Positions 47,441 through 58,200 of a DNA stretch of 64,000 nt are shown here, piece after piece. Location of the stretch: NCBI GenBank assembly GCA_003254885.1, contig QANT01001660.1, positions 1 to 64,000 on the forward strand. Direction: 5' to 3'. Made by a program: the position numbers and the translations under genes. Within the stretch, counting starts at the first letter, position 1. Every line of letters begins with the position of its first letter. Under the pieces are notes generated by a model that did not search any database, had not been told where the DNA came from, and saw only the letters and a program-made list of their open reading frames with translations. The stretch comes from Purshia tridentata (taxonomy: Eukaryota; Streptophyta; Magnoliopsida; Rosales; Rosaceae).

Positions 47441-49194
47441 AATCTGTTAATGAATTTTTTAGTGCAACCATTGTTCCAAATTGTTTCCCAAACCTTCTAA
47501 AGTAGTCCACAATTAATAATAAAAACTTTACAATTTATGAAGCACCAATAAATCAAGGAAGTAAATTAATACTTGTATATATCTTAACTCCCTTAAATCT
47601 ATGCCATTTACAGGCCATAGGCAATATTCCCATAACATATACACCAAAATGTTGTTGTCACTAACCTAATGTGTAGTAAACAGCCCAATCACATATCCCC
47701 ATGGCTAATCTAACAAAGTAATCTTTCATACATATCCAGACCTAGCTAGCTAAACAAATGGCTTTCAAAATAAAGACAAAAACGTTGTCATATATGCAAA
47801 AATACACTAAGCATATATAAAGTCTACATATACTGCGCCCCATAAAGTCTGCCTAATCAGCATGCACTTCATCGATATCGATCTGCTTGTGTGTAAGTGT
47901 TGTTCCTCCTCCTTTCTCACTAAAACAAGGCAAAAATAGGTCTTATATTTAGGTCTCATATATCAAACCCAATAATTTATTGAATTATAAAGAATAACAT
48001 ATATATAACAAACCAAAGAGCTGCCAAATCAGTTTATGCCCTGTGATATATGGTTCCATAAGTAATGAAAGACATATAAACCAGATTGTACTTATTTAGC
48101 TAGTGTTCAATTTAGCTAGCCAAACAGATCTCTGGAAACAAGAATAATGTATATGGTCAAGTTTCAGCAACTAGACATAAGTACGTAGTACATCTAGGTA
48201 AATTAAAGTCCAAGATGGAAATGCATGTTGGAAAGTGATTAATAGGTATTTAGCAATGCCACACTCATGCAACACTCTGACTTCAGGTTTGAAAGTGTTG
48301 TTTAAGGACTGTTGAATTAGTCCATATATTATCTTGGCATGTAACCCAAGATATTAAAATTCTAAATCATAAAAACTCATCACTAGAACAAGGTAACTGG
48401 TATGTTATAGCAAAATACCTCATCAGCTAGCCTCTCGATCACCCATCTTGTCAACACCACCAAATGCCATTCTTGAAGATCGAGTTACATTCACTGCCTG
48501 CAAGAAAAATACCAAGTGATTATAATTCCTTAATAGTTTTATTACGAGCATGGATTCCTTACTTAGCTTGGTACTTATTTTGGTACAAGGCTTTTAATCT
48601 TAGCCATTTACTTTCCACTCCTTCTCCTTTTTTTTCTCGCTATACATTCTTTTGAATGATCAAAATTAAAAACCTGATACCAAAATGGGTACCAAGTTGA
48701 GTAAAGAATCCATGCTTGTTTCGAACGTACTCTATTCAAATATATCGTTAATAAATTGCACATTTATGTTTTTCGAAGAGGGAAGCTTGTTGGGGAAAGT
48801 GACATATAGTAGGACTAAAGAGGTATGCATGCAGAAGATGCTTGACTTTTGTGCTGATTGGATATGATATATATAAGCCTCACAATTGCTGGCTTCACAT
48901 GCATTCTTTGAGACTCTGATCTCATTAAAATAAAAAAGAAATGTTTAACTATGGTATGTTATGTGGAAGTTTATAGAGCAGTTAACGTGATAATTAAATT
49001 TAATTAATTTGTTATATATGATCATCTCCATTTTTCAACTCTTACCTACTCTCTTTGTTTACAATTGAACTTCATTGTCTTTTGTAGGTTTTGGCTTTTG
49101 TTTACACCCATCTAGCTGTCTAGTTCCGACCATGATCACTATATATAATATATATAATATATCCAACTTGGCCATTTTTCTTCTTCGATCAGAA
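47441..49194. other. Intergenic upstream of the citrate-binding-like gene
   Basis: It holds the 39-bp-arm hairpin at 48547-48716 and a possible isolated minus-strand exon at 48431-48499. A TA-rich run at 49140-49163 could serve as the TATA region of the gene starting at 49195. Nothing else is supported. Confidence 0.4.
48547..48716 (+). ncRNA. Long imperfect hairpin, possible small-RNA precursor
   Basis: Arms 48547-48585 and 48678-48716 are complementary along 39 positions; read as + strand RNA, nearly all differences are G.U wobbles and only one is a C.A mismatch. The 92-base loop is unpaired by eye. The size and arm pairing resemble a plant MIRNA foldback, but neither arm matches a mature miRNA that I remember. 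The alternative is a short MITE. Confidence 0.3.
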
Positions 49195-50141
49195 ATGAAG
49201 GACTTAATGGCATACTCATTTAATTACTCGCTAGCTTTCTTCTTCTGCTTAAGTTTTCTTCTTCAACTCATTATTAATCTACACCAAGCATCGGCTTGGG
49301 AACCTGCAGATCCTACCCAAGGCTTTGCCTCCCTCCCTCTTAACAGCTCATACTACCATATTCAGAAGCCTTACGATCTGCCTCAAGACCAGCGCTACCG
49401 CTTCGTCAATGGAGTTCATAAATGTTGGGTCTACTCCACAGACAAACCTCACACTATCACCAGCCAAACCATGCCTCGTACTGAGATTGCCATACAAGTA
49501 AGCCTCGCCAATATTGAACACTATCTTATAATTAATTACTTACTTCCTCATTTCTACCACTAAATAATATAGTCAATGCAAGTTAAGTGCTCTAGATAGA
49601 CTGATATATCGATCGATTTCATTTGATTCCTATTTATAAGTTCCAATAGTTTCATATTTTGCCAATCACATCAACGCATGGTTTGATAAAGATTGCAAAA
49701 CTATTAGTAAATTAAAAAAATAATTAGCCTTTGTTTATATGACAGGGATACAATTACTCTTCTGGTGTGTGGCAATTTGAAGGATATGGGTATGTCCCAT
49801 ATGGAACATCAGGTGTGTGCATAATGCAAGTGTTTGGGGCAAGTGCTCCTCATGCAACAACTCTAATGCTTAGGGTTTACAATGGTTCACTCATGTACTA
49901 CAGGGCTTCGGTCTTGGTACCAAACATCTATGATAAATGGTTCCGACTAAATGTAATTCACGATGTTGATGCTGCAAAAGTGAAAGTTTACATTTATGGA
50001 AGTCTCAAGTTAGAGGCAGATGGTCGTGGAGGCACTTCTCATGCATTCAAATGTGGTGTATACGCCCAGACTAATGACTCATATTACATGGAGTCTTGTT
50101 GGAAAGACATAAGAGTTTTAAGAAAAGGTCAACCTTCTTGA
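49195..50141 (+). CDS. Citrate-binding-protein-like secreted protein (alginate-lyase-2-like fold)
   Basis: It resembles the citrate-binding protein first described from rubber-tree lutoids, a beta-jelly-roll family related to alginate lyase 2. Two exons (49195-49497 and 49746-50141, GT-AG) give 232 residues, a full-length family member. Residues 1-34 form a signal peptide (hydrophobic core LAFFFCLSFLLQLII) with likely cleavage after ASA. The mature part begins WEPADPTQGFASLPLNSSYY and contains the family blocks YRFVNGVHKCWVY, MPRTEI, SGVWQFEGYGYVP, FGASAPHATTLMLRVYNG, and KCGVYAQ near the end. Several N-glycosylation sequons are present (NSS, NYS, NGS, NDS). I chose the Met at 49195 because it starts a good signal peptide; the upstream in-frame Met at 49075 would add a Cys/Tyr-rich stretch unlike the family. 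It is probably vacuolar or apoplastic. Ligand binding is inferred. Confidence 0.9.
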
Positions 50142-50214
50142 ATCATTTCCTAGCTATATATATATATATGAAGGAATGTGAGAAAATGGTAAATGGCTTT
50201 GTTTTCTTGTCACC

Positions 50215-50220
50215 AATAAA
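50215..50220 (+). terminator. Candidate poly(A) signal of the citrate-binding-like gene
   Basis: AATAAA lies 74 bases after the stop codon, a usual distance for a plant poly(A) signal. Confidence 0.5.
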
Positions 50221-52540
50221 TGCTTAATATCTTGAACTTGCACTAGACCCTTTGCTCTAGACGTACCAATTAATTTCATGGTTGTGTGATCTGGCAAAAT
50301 AAAGTGCATTTCTCTACCCTTTCTGTAACTTTGAAGAAAGGTTCATACTTAAATGGATCAAAGCAATTAAAGTATCTGTCAAGAATATAGAGCTAGGCTA
50401 TTATATATATGATGCAAAATTCTGAAAAGCATCAAATTCTTATGACGATATCACACTATAGCATAATATCAAAAAAGAATAAAGGCTTCATATGAAAATT
50501 GGTTCGAATACGACACAGGAGATGGCCCAATCATGGGAAGGCTTAAATTAAAAGAAAAAATATATAGGTTTAAATCTGAATTAAAGCAACTACACTTTTG
50601 GGTTGGAATCTAAGATTCCCACATAAAAAACATGGAGGGCCTACAAAACGCATCCAACCAAAAACATTTATTTTCATTTACTGCCCTAAGAAAGAAGGAA
50701 GAAAATCTGAAAACCAAAACCAAAGAGAAATTAAGACGAGCTGTGGAGATTAGGGGAGAAAATGGAGAAGGGAAGGTTAATTAGTATGTAGATGTGCTTG
50801 AGCACATAAGAGGTGTGAAGATGAAAAAGGGAAATGGTAAAATAGGTTATACGACATCTTTATGTACGACATGTACTTTAATTGAAATGATAATCCACAC
50901 ACAATTACTTATGTGGCTTACCATTTAGCATTTAAAAATAATGAATTGGCCAAGATGTTTCTCAAAATAATTAAATTTGAGGTCACGATATATAGCTAAT
51001 ATTGTTGCCCTTAAAGATGTGAGAGGGGTTACGTTTAGTGGACACCCACAGCATTGCTATGTGATGATAAATAAATTACACTACAAGAAATTTGGCCGGA
51101 TGCCTTTTAAAAAAAAAAAAAAACTAAATTTGAGAAAGTGACGATTGACATTTGGGTGGTCACTCATTCTTATTTTAGTTGTGTAGAATGACGATAACAT
51201 GGTATAGTTGCTCTTAATGTGGCTTAATTAAAATAGTGTTTTGGCTTGAAAAATTCGGCCTTGTGGAGGGCCGAAAATCAAGTCAAAACACTTCGCCATG
51301 GGTGAAAGCGAGGCTTCTGACCTTTGCGGGGCGTGCCATCAATTTGCTTGGGATAGCCGACTGAAAAAAATATAATTTTAAAATGCAAAAATGGAAAAAT
51401 GAATTTAGATGTTCTAAATGAAAATCTAACTTCTAAGAAAACTATTATGCTAACAAAGGAATGGAAAAAATCTATCTAAGTTATTTTCTTGCCTAGGATA
51501 ATCTAGGACTTTAAGCATGAACAACCAAAATAAAAATAAAAAGAGGGCAGCAAGAGAGCTTGAAATAATAACTCAATGGAATAAATTGACATTTGAAATA
51601 AACTTAAAGCTATGTGAAAGTTAAATCTCATAAGACAATAAAAATGAAATGCAAATATTAAAAGAGCTGGGAGCTTGGTGAAATATGAAAGAAATTAATA
51701 TGAAATTATAATAAGGAGTAGATCTAGGTGTGAAACTACCAGATATAAGGGAATAAAAGTAAATATGAGAATATTAAGTGAATTTAAAGGACAATAGTAA
51801 TTAAAGTGCATTAGAGAATAATATCTGAGCAAAATCAAATACTGGAAATGAAAAATAAGGTAAATCGTATGCAACTTTGAGAAAAAAGCTTGAAATAAAA
51901 TACTACTGAAGTGGAATGAAATTCTAGAAATTAAGTATAAACTTTTAAATAAAGAGTTTTGAAGAATTACAAGACAAATAAAATTAAAGTGTAAAAGAGC
52001 TGCATAGCTAACTTTGGATCTTTGAGAATTAAAAACTACTAGAAAGGAGAATAGTACAGAAAAGCTGCTAAGAATTGAAAGGATTCACATCATGTGAGTA
52101 ATTTGGGTTTTTTTTGTTGGAGAGAGGTTGATCATGTATCCAAAAATGCATTATAACTTCCCTTTTATAGCCGATCAATTCATTTGCCCTTAATCAATCT
52201 TAGTAATCAGGTGTACAGCTGTAAGTGATTTATTTTGAGGCAAGTAGACAGTTGTTAAAAACTTTTTGAGGAGTGAAACAGACGTCTAAAAGAGATAAGA
52301 AGGGCTGAATCACTTTCTGGGTTAATATTATAGCCAGTCGAATGAGCAAATATTACTACTGGGCCGTAAGCTTCATCATTAATTCCCTTCTTCATTTCTT
52401 TCTCCGTATAGTTTCTCATCAATAAACAAAAAGGTAATGATGACGATGGCCCACCAAGATAGACTAAAAGGTGCAAACCTTTAGATGATTACAACCATAT
52501 ACCTGCAACACTTTCATATAAATATATATATATATATAAG
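50221..52540. other. Intergenic with TE debris
   Basis: A CACTA-type terminus CACTACAAGAAATTTGGCC begins at 51079, with 'ggtggtcactcattc' repeats following; no partner end is seen. Bases 51240-51360 ('gccgaaaatcaagtc', 'ggggcgtgccatcaa') look like retroelement sequence but I cannot place them. The remainder to 52130 is A-rich. No gene. Confidence 0.4.
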
Positions 52541-52880
52541 TTTTTGTTGTATAGCTCCTACAATTTAAATAACTTATTTGTATATCTTCACTCATAGTCT
52601 ACTCTCATATAATTTTTTAAAATCTGAATCGTCTATATTTTAGACCTCTATTCATAGATTATTCTTGCAAAAAATTAATTAAATCGGAAACCATTTGCCT
52701 ATCTAACTTTGATCAAATGAATAGACAAATGATTTCCGATTTGGCTAATCTTTTGCAAAGATAGTTATGAATAGAGGTCTAAAAAATAAATGGTTCGGAT
52801 TATTAAAAAATTATATGAGAATGAGCTATGGGTGAAAGTATACAAATAAGCTATTTGTACAAGGTATACAACATAAACTT
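52541..52880. mobile_element. Foldback MITE, same family as 11891-12295
   Basis: Nearly the whole length folds back on itself: 'tttagacctctattcata' near 52640 mirrors 'atgaatagaggtctaaa' near 52770, and the ends share 'gttgtata'. Internal segments such as 'aaatcggaaaccatttg' correspond to 'aaatcgaaaatcatttg' in the 12-kb copy. It sits inside a TA microsatellite, which hides any target duplication. Confidence 0.65.
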
Positions 52881-52924
52881 CTTGTATATATATATCATAA
52901 ATTCTCTTTTTGTCCAATCAAGTA

Positions 52925-54090
52925 CTGCAAGGAGGCCTCACCAAAAAGCCCAAGACCCGAAGCTCACCTAAAGCCCGCTCGACCCATTGGGCCCGAAGCC
53001 CGATTAGGTTAGAAAATTGGGCCAGGCCGGCTCTTAGGCGGGCTTTGGGCCATCCCCTTCAAGCCTAAGGCCTGCCCGAAGCTCGGCCCGCTTAGGCTCG
53101 CCTAAAGCCCGACCCAAAGCTCAAATTAGGCCCGAATTTTAATTTCTATAATAATTTATATAATTATGTAAACCCAAAGCTCAAATTAGGCCCGAATTTT
53201 AATTTCTATAATAATTTATATAATTATATAACTAAATATATATAACATAAATATTTCTATATATAACTATAATTACAAATTTACATTTATAACTATAATT
53301 ACAAATTTACATATATAACATACTTACATATTAATTGGATAATCTAAAATTTATATGAATTATGTATTATGTAATCAACTAATCAATTATCCAATTGAAA
53401 ATTTAAAACCCAATTACTCTTAAATTAGTCAATTAGTCAATTAAACATTGAAACCCCAATTAGATCAATTGAAACTCCAATCACCCAATTGAAAACCCAA
53501 TTACACCTAAATTAGTCAATTATCCAATTGAAACCTAAATTTAAAGTTAATCGCCAATTATACTATATATAATGTCTTAATTATTCAATTACCCAATTGA
53601 AACCCCTATTACTCTGAAATTAGTCAATTACCCAATTAAAACCCCAATTAGGCATATGTTTTAATTTTGTACGGGATTAATCATTGAAATATAAAATTGT
53701 TGTTAGTTTTCCATTTTGTGGCTGAACTCTATGTCCAATGATTTGTAATATGTATGAACTTGTTAAGTTTAGACTAAACTAAATATCCAAATGGGTTAAA
53801 TCAAATATTTAAATTTTTTTTTTAAGTTATATTTGATGTTCAAGTAATGAGCACAAAAAAAAAAGCCAAAAAAGTCCAAAAGCCTGTTTGGGCCTAACTT
53901 GACCCGGCCCAAAAGCCTGCAAGGCCTAAGCCTGATGGGTGGGCCTTGGGCTTGTTCATTGAAGCCCAAGCCCGGCCTGGTCCAACCCGAAAGTCTTATT
54001 GGGCTCCTCTTATCTAAGCCCGAGCTAGGCTCGAGCCTGAAAGGGCTAGCCCGGCCCAGTCGGCCCTACTTGCCCCATTACCGACCCCTA
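52925..54090. mobile_element. hAT-like non-autonomous element remnant
   Basis: Both flanks are rich in AGCCCG/GGCCC motifs around an AT-rich core. The right end, read in reverse from 54090, is TAGGGGTCGGTAATGGGGC, a typical hAT-like terminus. The left end lacks the matching inverted terminus, so the copy may be truncated. A 62-bp tandem repeat ('cccaaagctcaaattaggcc') lies at about 53111-53231. Bases 53390-53650 are built from repeated 'ccaattgaaaccccaatta' units. Confidence 0.5.
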
Positions 54091-55220
54091 ACTGAAAGTC
54101 AATTTAATACCTTCAATGCTTTCTAATATTAGGAAAAGCCCAACATTGCTACCAATTTCTTTAGCATTGAGTCAAAGACTAAGAAATTAAATAAATATTT
54201 AATATTCTCAAACTTTTGAGAATTTAAAATATCCTTACAAACTTACAATTATACACTATTTCAGAAAGGTGGACATAATGGTGGGTTTCACAAAATTGAG
54301 CAAAGTTGATAGTTTACCACTTCAAATTTATACACTTTCTATATAATAGTTAGTCCTGCAAGAAAACTATAGGGACATAATTGGCCCAAAATTATAAAGA
54401 CAAAAATAGAACTTGGTTGTAACTACACGAACCGAAAATGTAATTTGACTTTTGTTTTTGGTTCTTGCCATTGGTTTAAACAACTTTAAGACCATGTAGT
54501 ATAACTAATTCAATGTGTAAGAATATTGTTGGATAATGTGTTTATATTTATATACAATAATACTATTCGTAATTACCATAATTTTATACTACATTTTTTA
54601 AAGCATCTTACGTGTCATTATTATACTGAACAATATTTTTTTCTTATTTTTGGAGTTTTTATTTTTATTTTTTTAATGTTTAATATATGAATGTCATGTA
54701 AATTATCACGTAAAGTGATATAAAATTATGATATGAAAATATGATAAGTATAATATTGTTAATTTATATAATATAATATTAATAACATATATACAGTTAT
54801 ATTATAACAAGTAAGCGACGGTAAAACAATTATACATAATCATTGGGAGAACCTCTATTTTAGTTGAGACAGCATATGGGCCTTAAAGCACATAAAAAAT
54901 ATTTTGAACCCTGCCCAAATATCTCAAATTTGCATCTCTACTTCCACAACCTGAGATTACCCCTAATCTGTGAAAGCGCATACGTCGGAGGAGAGAGTGG
55001 GAGAGAGGATATCGGCCGCGCTGGCCTCAAGGATTCGAAGAAGAATAATTGTGGTGAATTTCGTATTTCTCAATGCTTAGATGAAACCCAAACTCTCAGC
55101 CACAGAACAAGCACCTCCCTCTGCGTGAAGATAGCTCCTTTCCTTAATCCTTATTACAAAGGATATAAAAAAACCAACCTTTGAATCTCAATATTAATTT
55201 TTCCAAATTACCCTTCATAA
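54091..55220 (+). promoter_or_regulatory. Upstream region and leader of the J-domain gene
   Basis: AT-rich to about 54930, then a GC-richer stretch (54960-55180) that is probably the 5' leader. The open frame 54864-55184 overlaps this leader in a different frame and shows no domain. No clear TATA box could be assigned. Confidence 0.35.
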
Positions 55221-58200
55221 ATGCAAATACCCGGATGGAGAAACGCCTTGATACTCAAGCATTCATTGATTTCATCAACTTCTATAGCAACTCGTTTGGC
55301 TTCATTCCATTCCACTCCAACTTCATGTGAGAAGTGGAAGAACAAATGGAACTTTGTGAGTTACTTTCCTTTGCTCAATTTTTCATTCCAGGAAAGTTTT
55401 TAATTTTTCGTAAAATTTTGTATTCATTCTGCTTGTTTGAGGCTTTATTGTAAGACGTTGTTGGGATAATAGTGTTGGAAAACAAAGTGGACCGATTTTC
55501 AATAGTAATATGGGAAAGGAAAAGATCAATTTACTGCAATTTTTTTATTTGTATTTTGAAGAAATGATAAATGCTCGTCGAATCAATAACAGAACTTTTA
55601 AATGAAAAGAAAGCGGCAGAGCTTTCTTATGGAAACACATTATCTATCCAAAAATAATAAAAAAATTGCTTGTGCTTAATTCTTTGATAGTATAAAGTTC
55701 ATAATGTCTAACTAATGGCTTGTATTGAGGATGGTTTTTTTTATTTTTTTTCTGTTTATTTATTTATTTGTTTAAGTGGGGAGGGGGCTGCTTTCCGCTG
55801 CTTCATCAGTTGATACATTCTGAACCTTTGTTTCCCATAATGGCTTTTCACTTTCACCATGCGGTCCATCACCTCACTCAGCTTGTCTTTATAAAAATGC
55901 TCTAGCCATTCAGCACTTCATAACTCTGAAATTGGTTTCATTTGCTTAAGGTTTCTTTTATGTGAAACCTTTTGTTTATTTGCTGTCTGTATGTGGCATA
56001 AAAGATTTATTAATAAAGTTATTGATGTCTGCAAATCTCTTTGTAGGTGTTCTTTTCTCACTTGGTTGCCTCTTAAAAATGGCCATGATGGAATAACTTA
56101 CTATTGTTTTGCTTAATATTTTTTGTTTCTTGTCAGTAGGCATTTAAGTTTGTTGATTGCCTTATGGTTAATTGTAATCTGAGTGTTAAATTTGCCTTTT
56201 TGTTCAGCTCACTTGACCTTAGTTTGGTCACCTGAAGAATGTTCTCCTCTCTTTGTTGTCAAGGCTCAGAACACTGTAGATATTGGCACTATTGTTTGGT
56301 CTCTACTTTGAGTTTTATTAAATTATGTTCACCTTTTAGTTCAGGGCATGGTGAGTCTTTAATATAGATGATCATTTTTTGGGCTTCTTCTTATATGATT
56401 TCTTGGTTTTACCATGAGTTTGTGGTGGTCTCTTCGATCCTAGGGATCCTGTCAGTGTCAAACGTAGTTGAAATTGCATATTTGATCAAGAGGAAAGGAG
56501 GTTTAGCCATTTAGGGCATATTGGTGTAATTTGATTGTGCAAATTGATTCATCTGTATTGTTATGTTTGTGGTGAATGTTTAGCTGTTGTAGAACTATTA
56601 TAGTTTCGTTCTCTGAACCTCATCAGTTAGGTAGAATATGAATTTACAACACATGTTTTTTTTTTTATGAGAATGTTTGACGATTCATATGTTTTTTGCA
56701 GGATGTAAAAAGTGGTCAACAACCATCAAAGGTATTAAGTTTGTGTTAACTTTTTGAATTCTCCTGGAGTATATTGTGAATACATCTAATAGTAGCAAGG
56801 TATAGAAGCAAAAAATTACGCTGCATACAGGAATTTTATCTTTCTCCCCTTTTATGCTCTGATTTTCACATAAGAATTTCAGGTGGGAATTGTTAATTCA
56901 TGAGTGTTGGTGAAATTTGGTTGTTTGTTTTGGAAAAAAAAAAAAAATACTAAGAACTTCAATTCCCATGAAATATGTAATTTTAACTTGCACCTTTAAC
57001 ACAAGAATGATAGTTCCTATAATTATTCCTTATAAATATGTGAGTTCCCAAATTCAATCTTTGCTCAAAAAATATTTATCTTAAGGTTGGTTGGAAACAC
57101 ACATTATATTGCAAAAGTATTCTTCCAATTTGATAACGCTATTTTTATTGTTTAATTGAACATGGCATTTTACTTAAAAATATAAAATAATGAAGTAGAA
57201 GTTTGCTTATATTATGAAATCAATTCAAATTATAAGTATATCTAACAAGAATTTATCAGCTCCAATAATTAATGGCTTACAAAAGTTATAACCCCAAGAA
57301 TTAGAAATTTTTAAGATTTGAACGCATTTTTAAAAAATATTAGAAACTCTTAAGATATGAATTTATCAACTAAACAAACTCTCATTTATGGCATTGTGAT
57401 TTTAATGATTAATTTGAAAGAAAAATATAGGTTTGGACTCTACCTGTTAGGTTTGGTCCATGAGACTAAGGGACCAAAAGCATTCTCAATCTATGTTTTG
57501 ATAGTAAGCCAAGTTGTGCTAGATGTAGACGCTTCTTGAACAGACCATTTACAAGGAGGAGAGAGAACAACCATGCATGTGTAAAATTCTTGAACATGTA
57601 ACGTTAATATATTCTGGTTCTGGTGTAATGTTTGATTGACTATTTTGCTTTTTTCTGATTTGTTGCAAACAATACATTCTTTTGCTTCAATTTCTTTAAT
57701 TGCCAAGTTTATTATAGCTTGAAAAATTAATATTTCCCCTCAACCTCTTAGCTACAAATTTCATTTTAGTTTCTGGTTGGTCTCTTTTTTTCATTTTCAA
57801 GAAGCAAATGCATTATTATCGTGTGGTATTTTTCCTTCCTTTTTTTAACCCCATGTTATGAACTGTGGTGCATGCCTTGTTATCATCCACATTGAGTAGT
57901 CCTAACTTTACTTTTATTTTTTATTTATAGATAGATTTTAATAGAATCTGTTGGTCTTTAACCCCTAAAATTTTATTAGCTATCAAGCCTTTATTTCATA
58001 TGAGTGTACAGCATAATCTGAATTTTAAGTTAAACAGGTTCTACCAAGATTATTTAAATCTAGATGTGCAATTTTATTACCTTATTTCTTGTAATAAATG
58101 GTAAGCTCTTATATATCAAGGGACTGCTCTCTTTTATGGTTGTTCCAACTTTTCTACTCAATCATGAGTCCGTTTCTCTTCAGAAAGAAATCAGGAGTCT

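Noticed and set aside
49075-49194. Upstream in-frame start for the citrate-binding-like protein
   Set aside because: It would put 40 non-conserved residues before a good signal peptide and spans the likely TA-rich promoter.
51079-51097. Complete CACTA transposon
   Set aside because: Only one CACTA terminus is visible, with no inverted partner or transposase, so it is mentioned only as debris.
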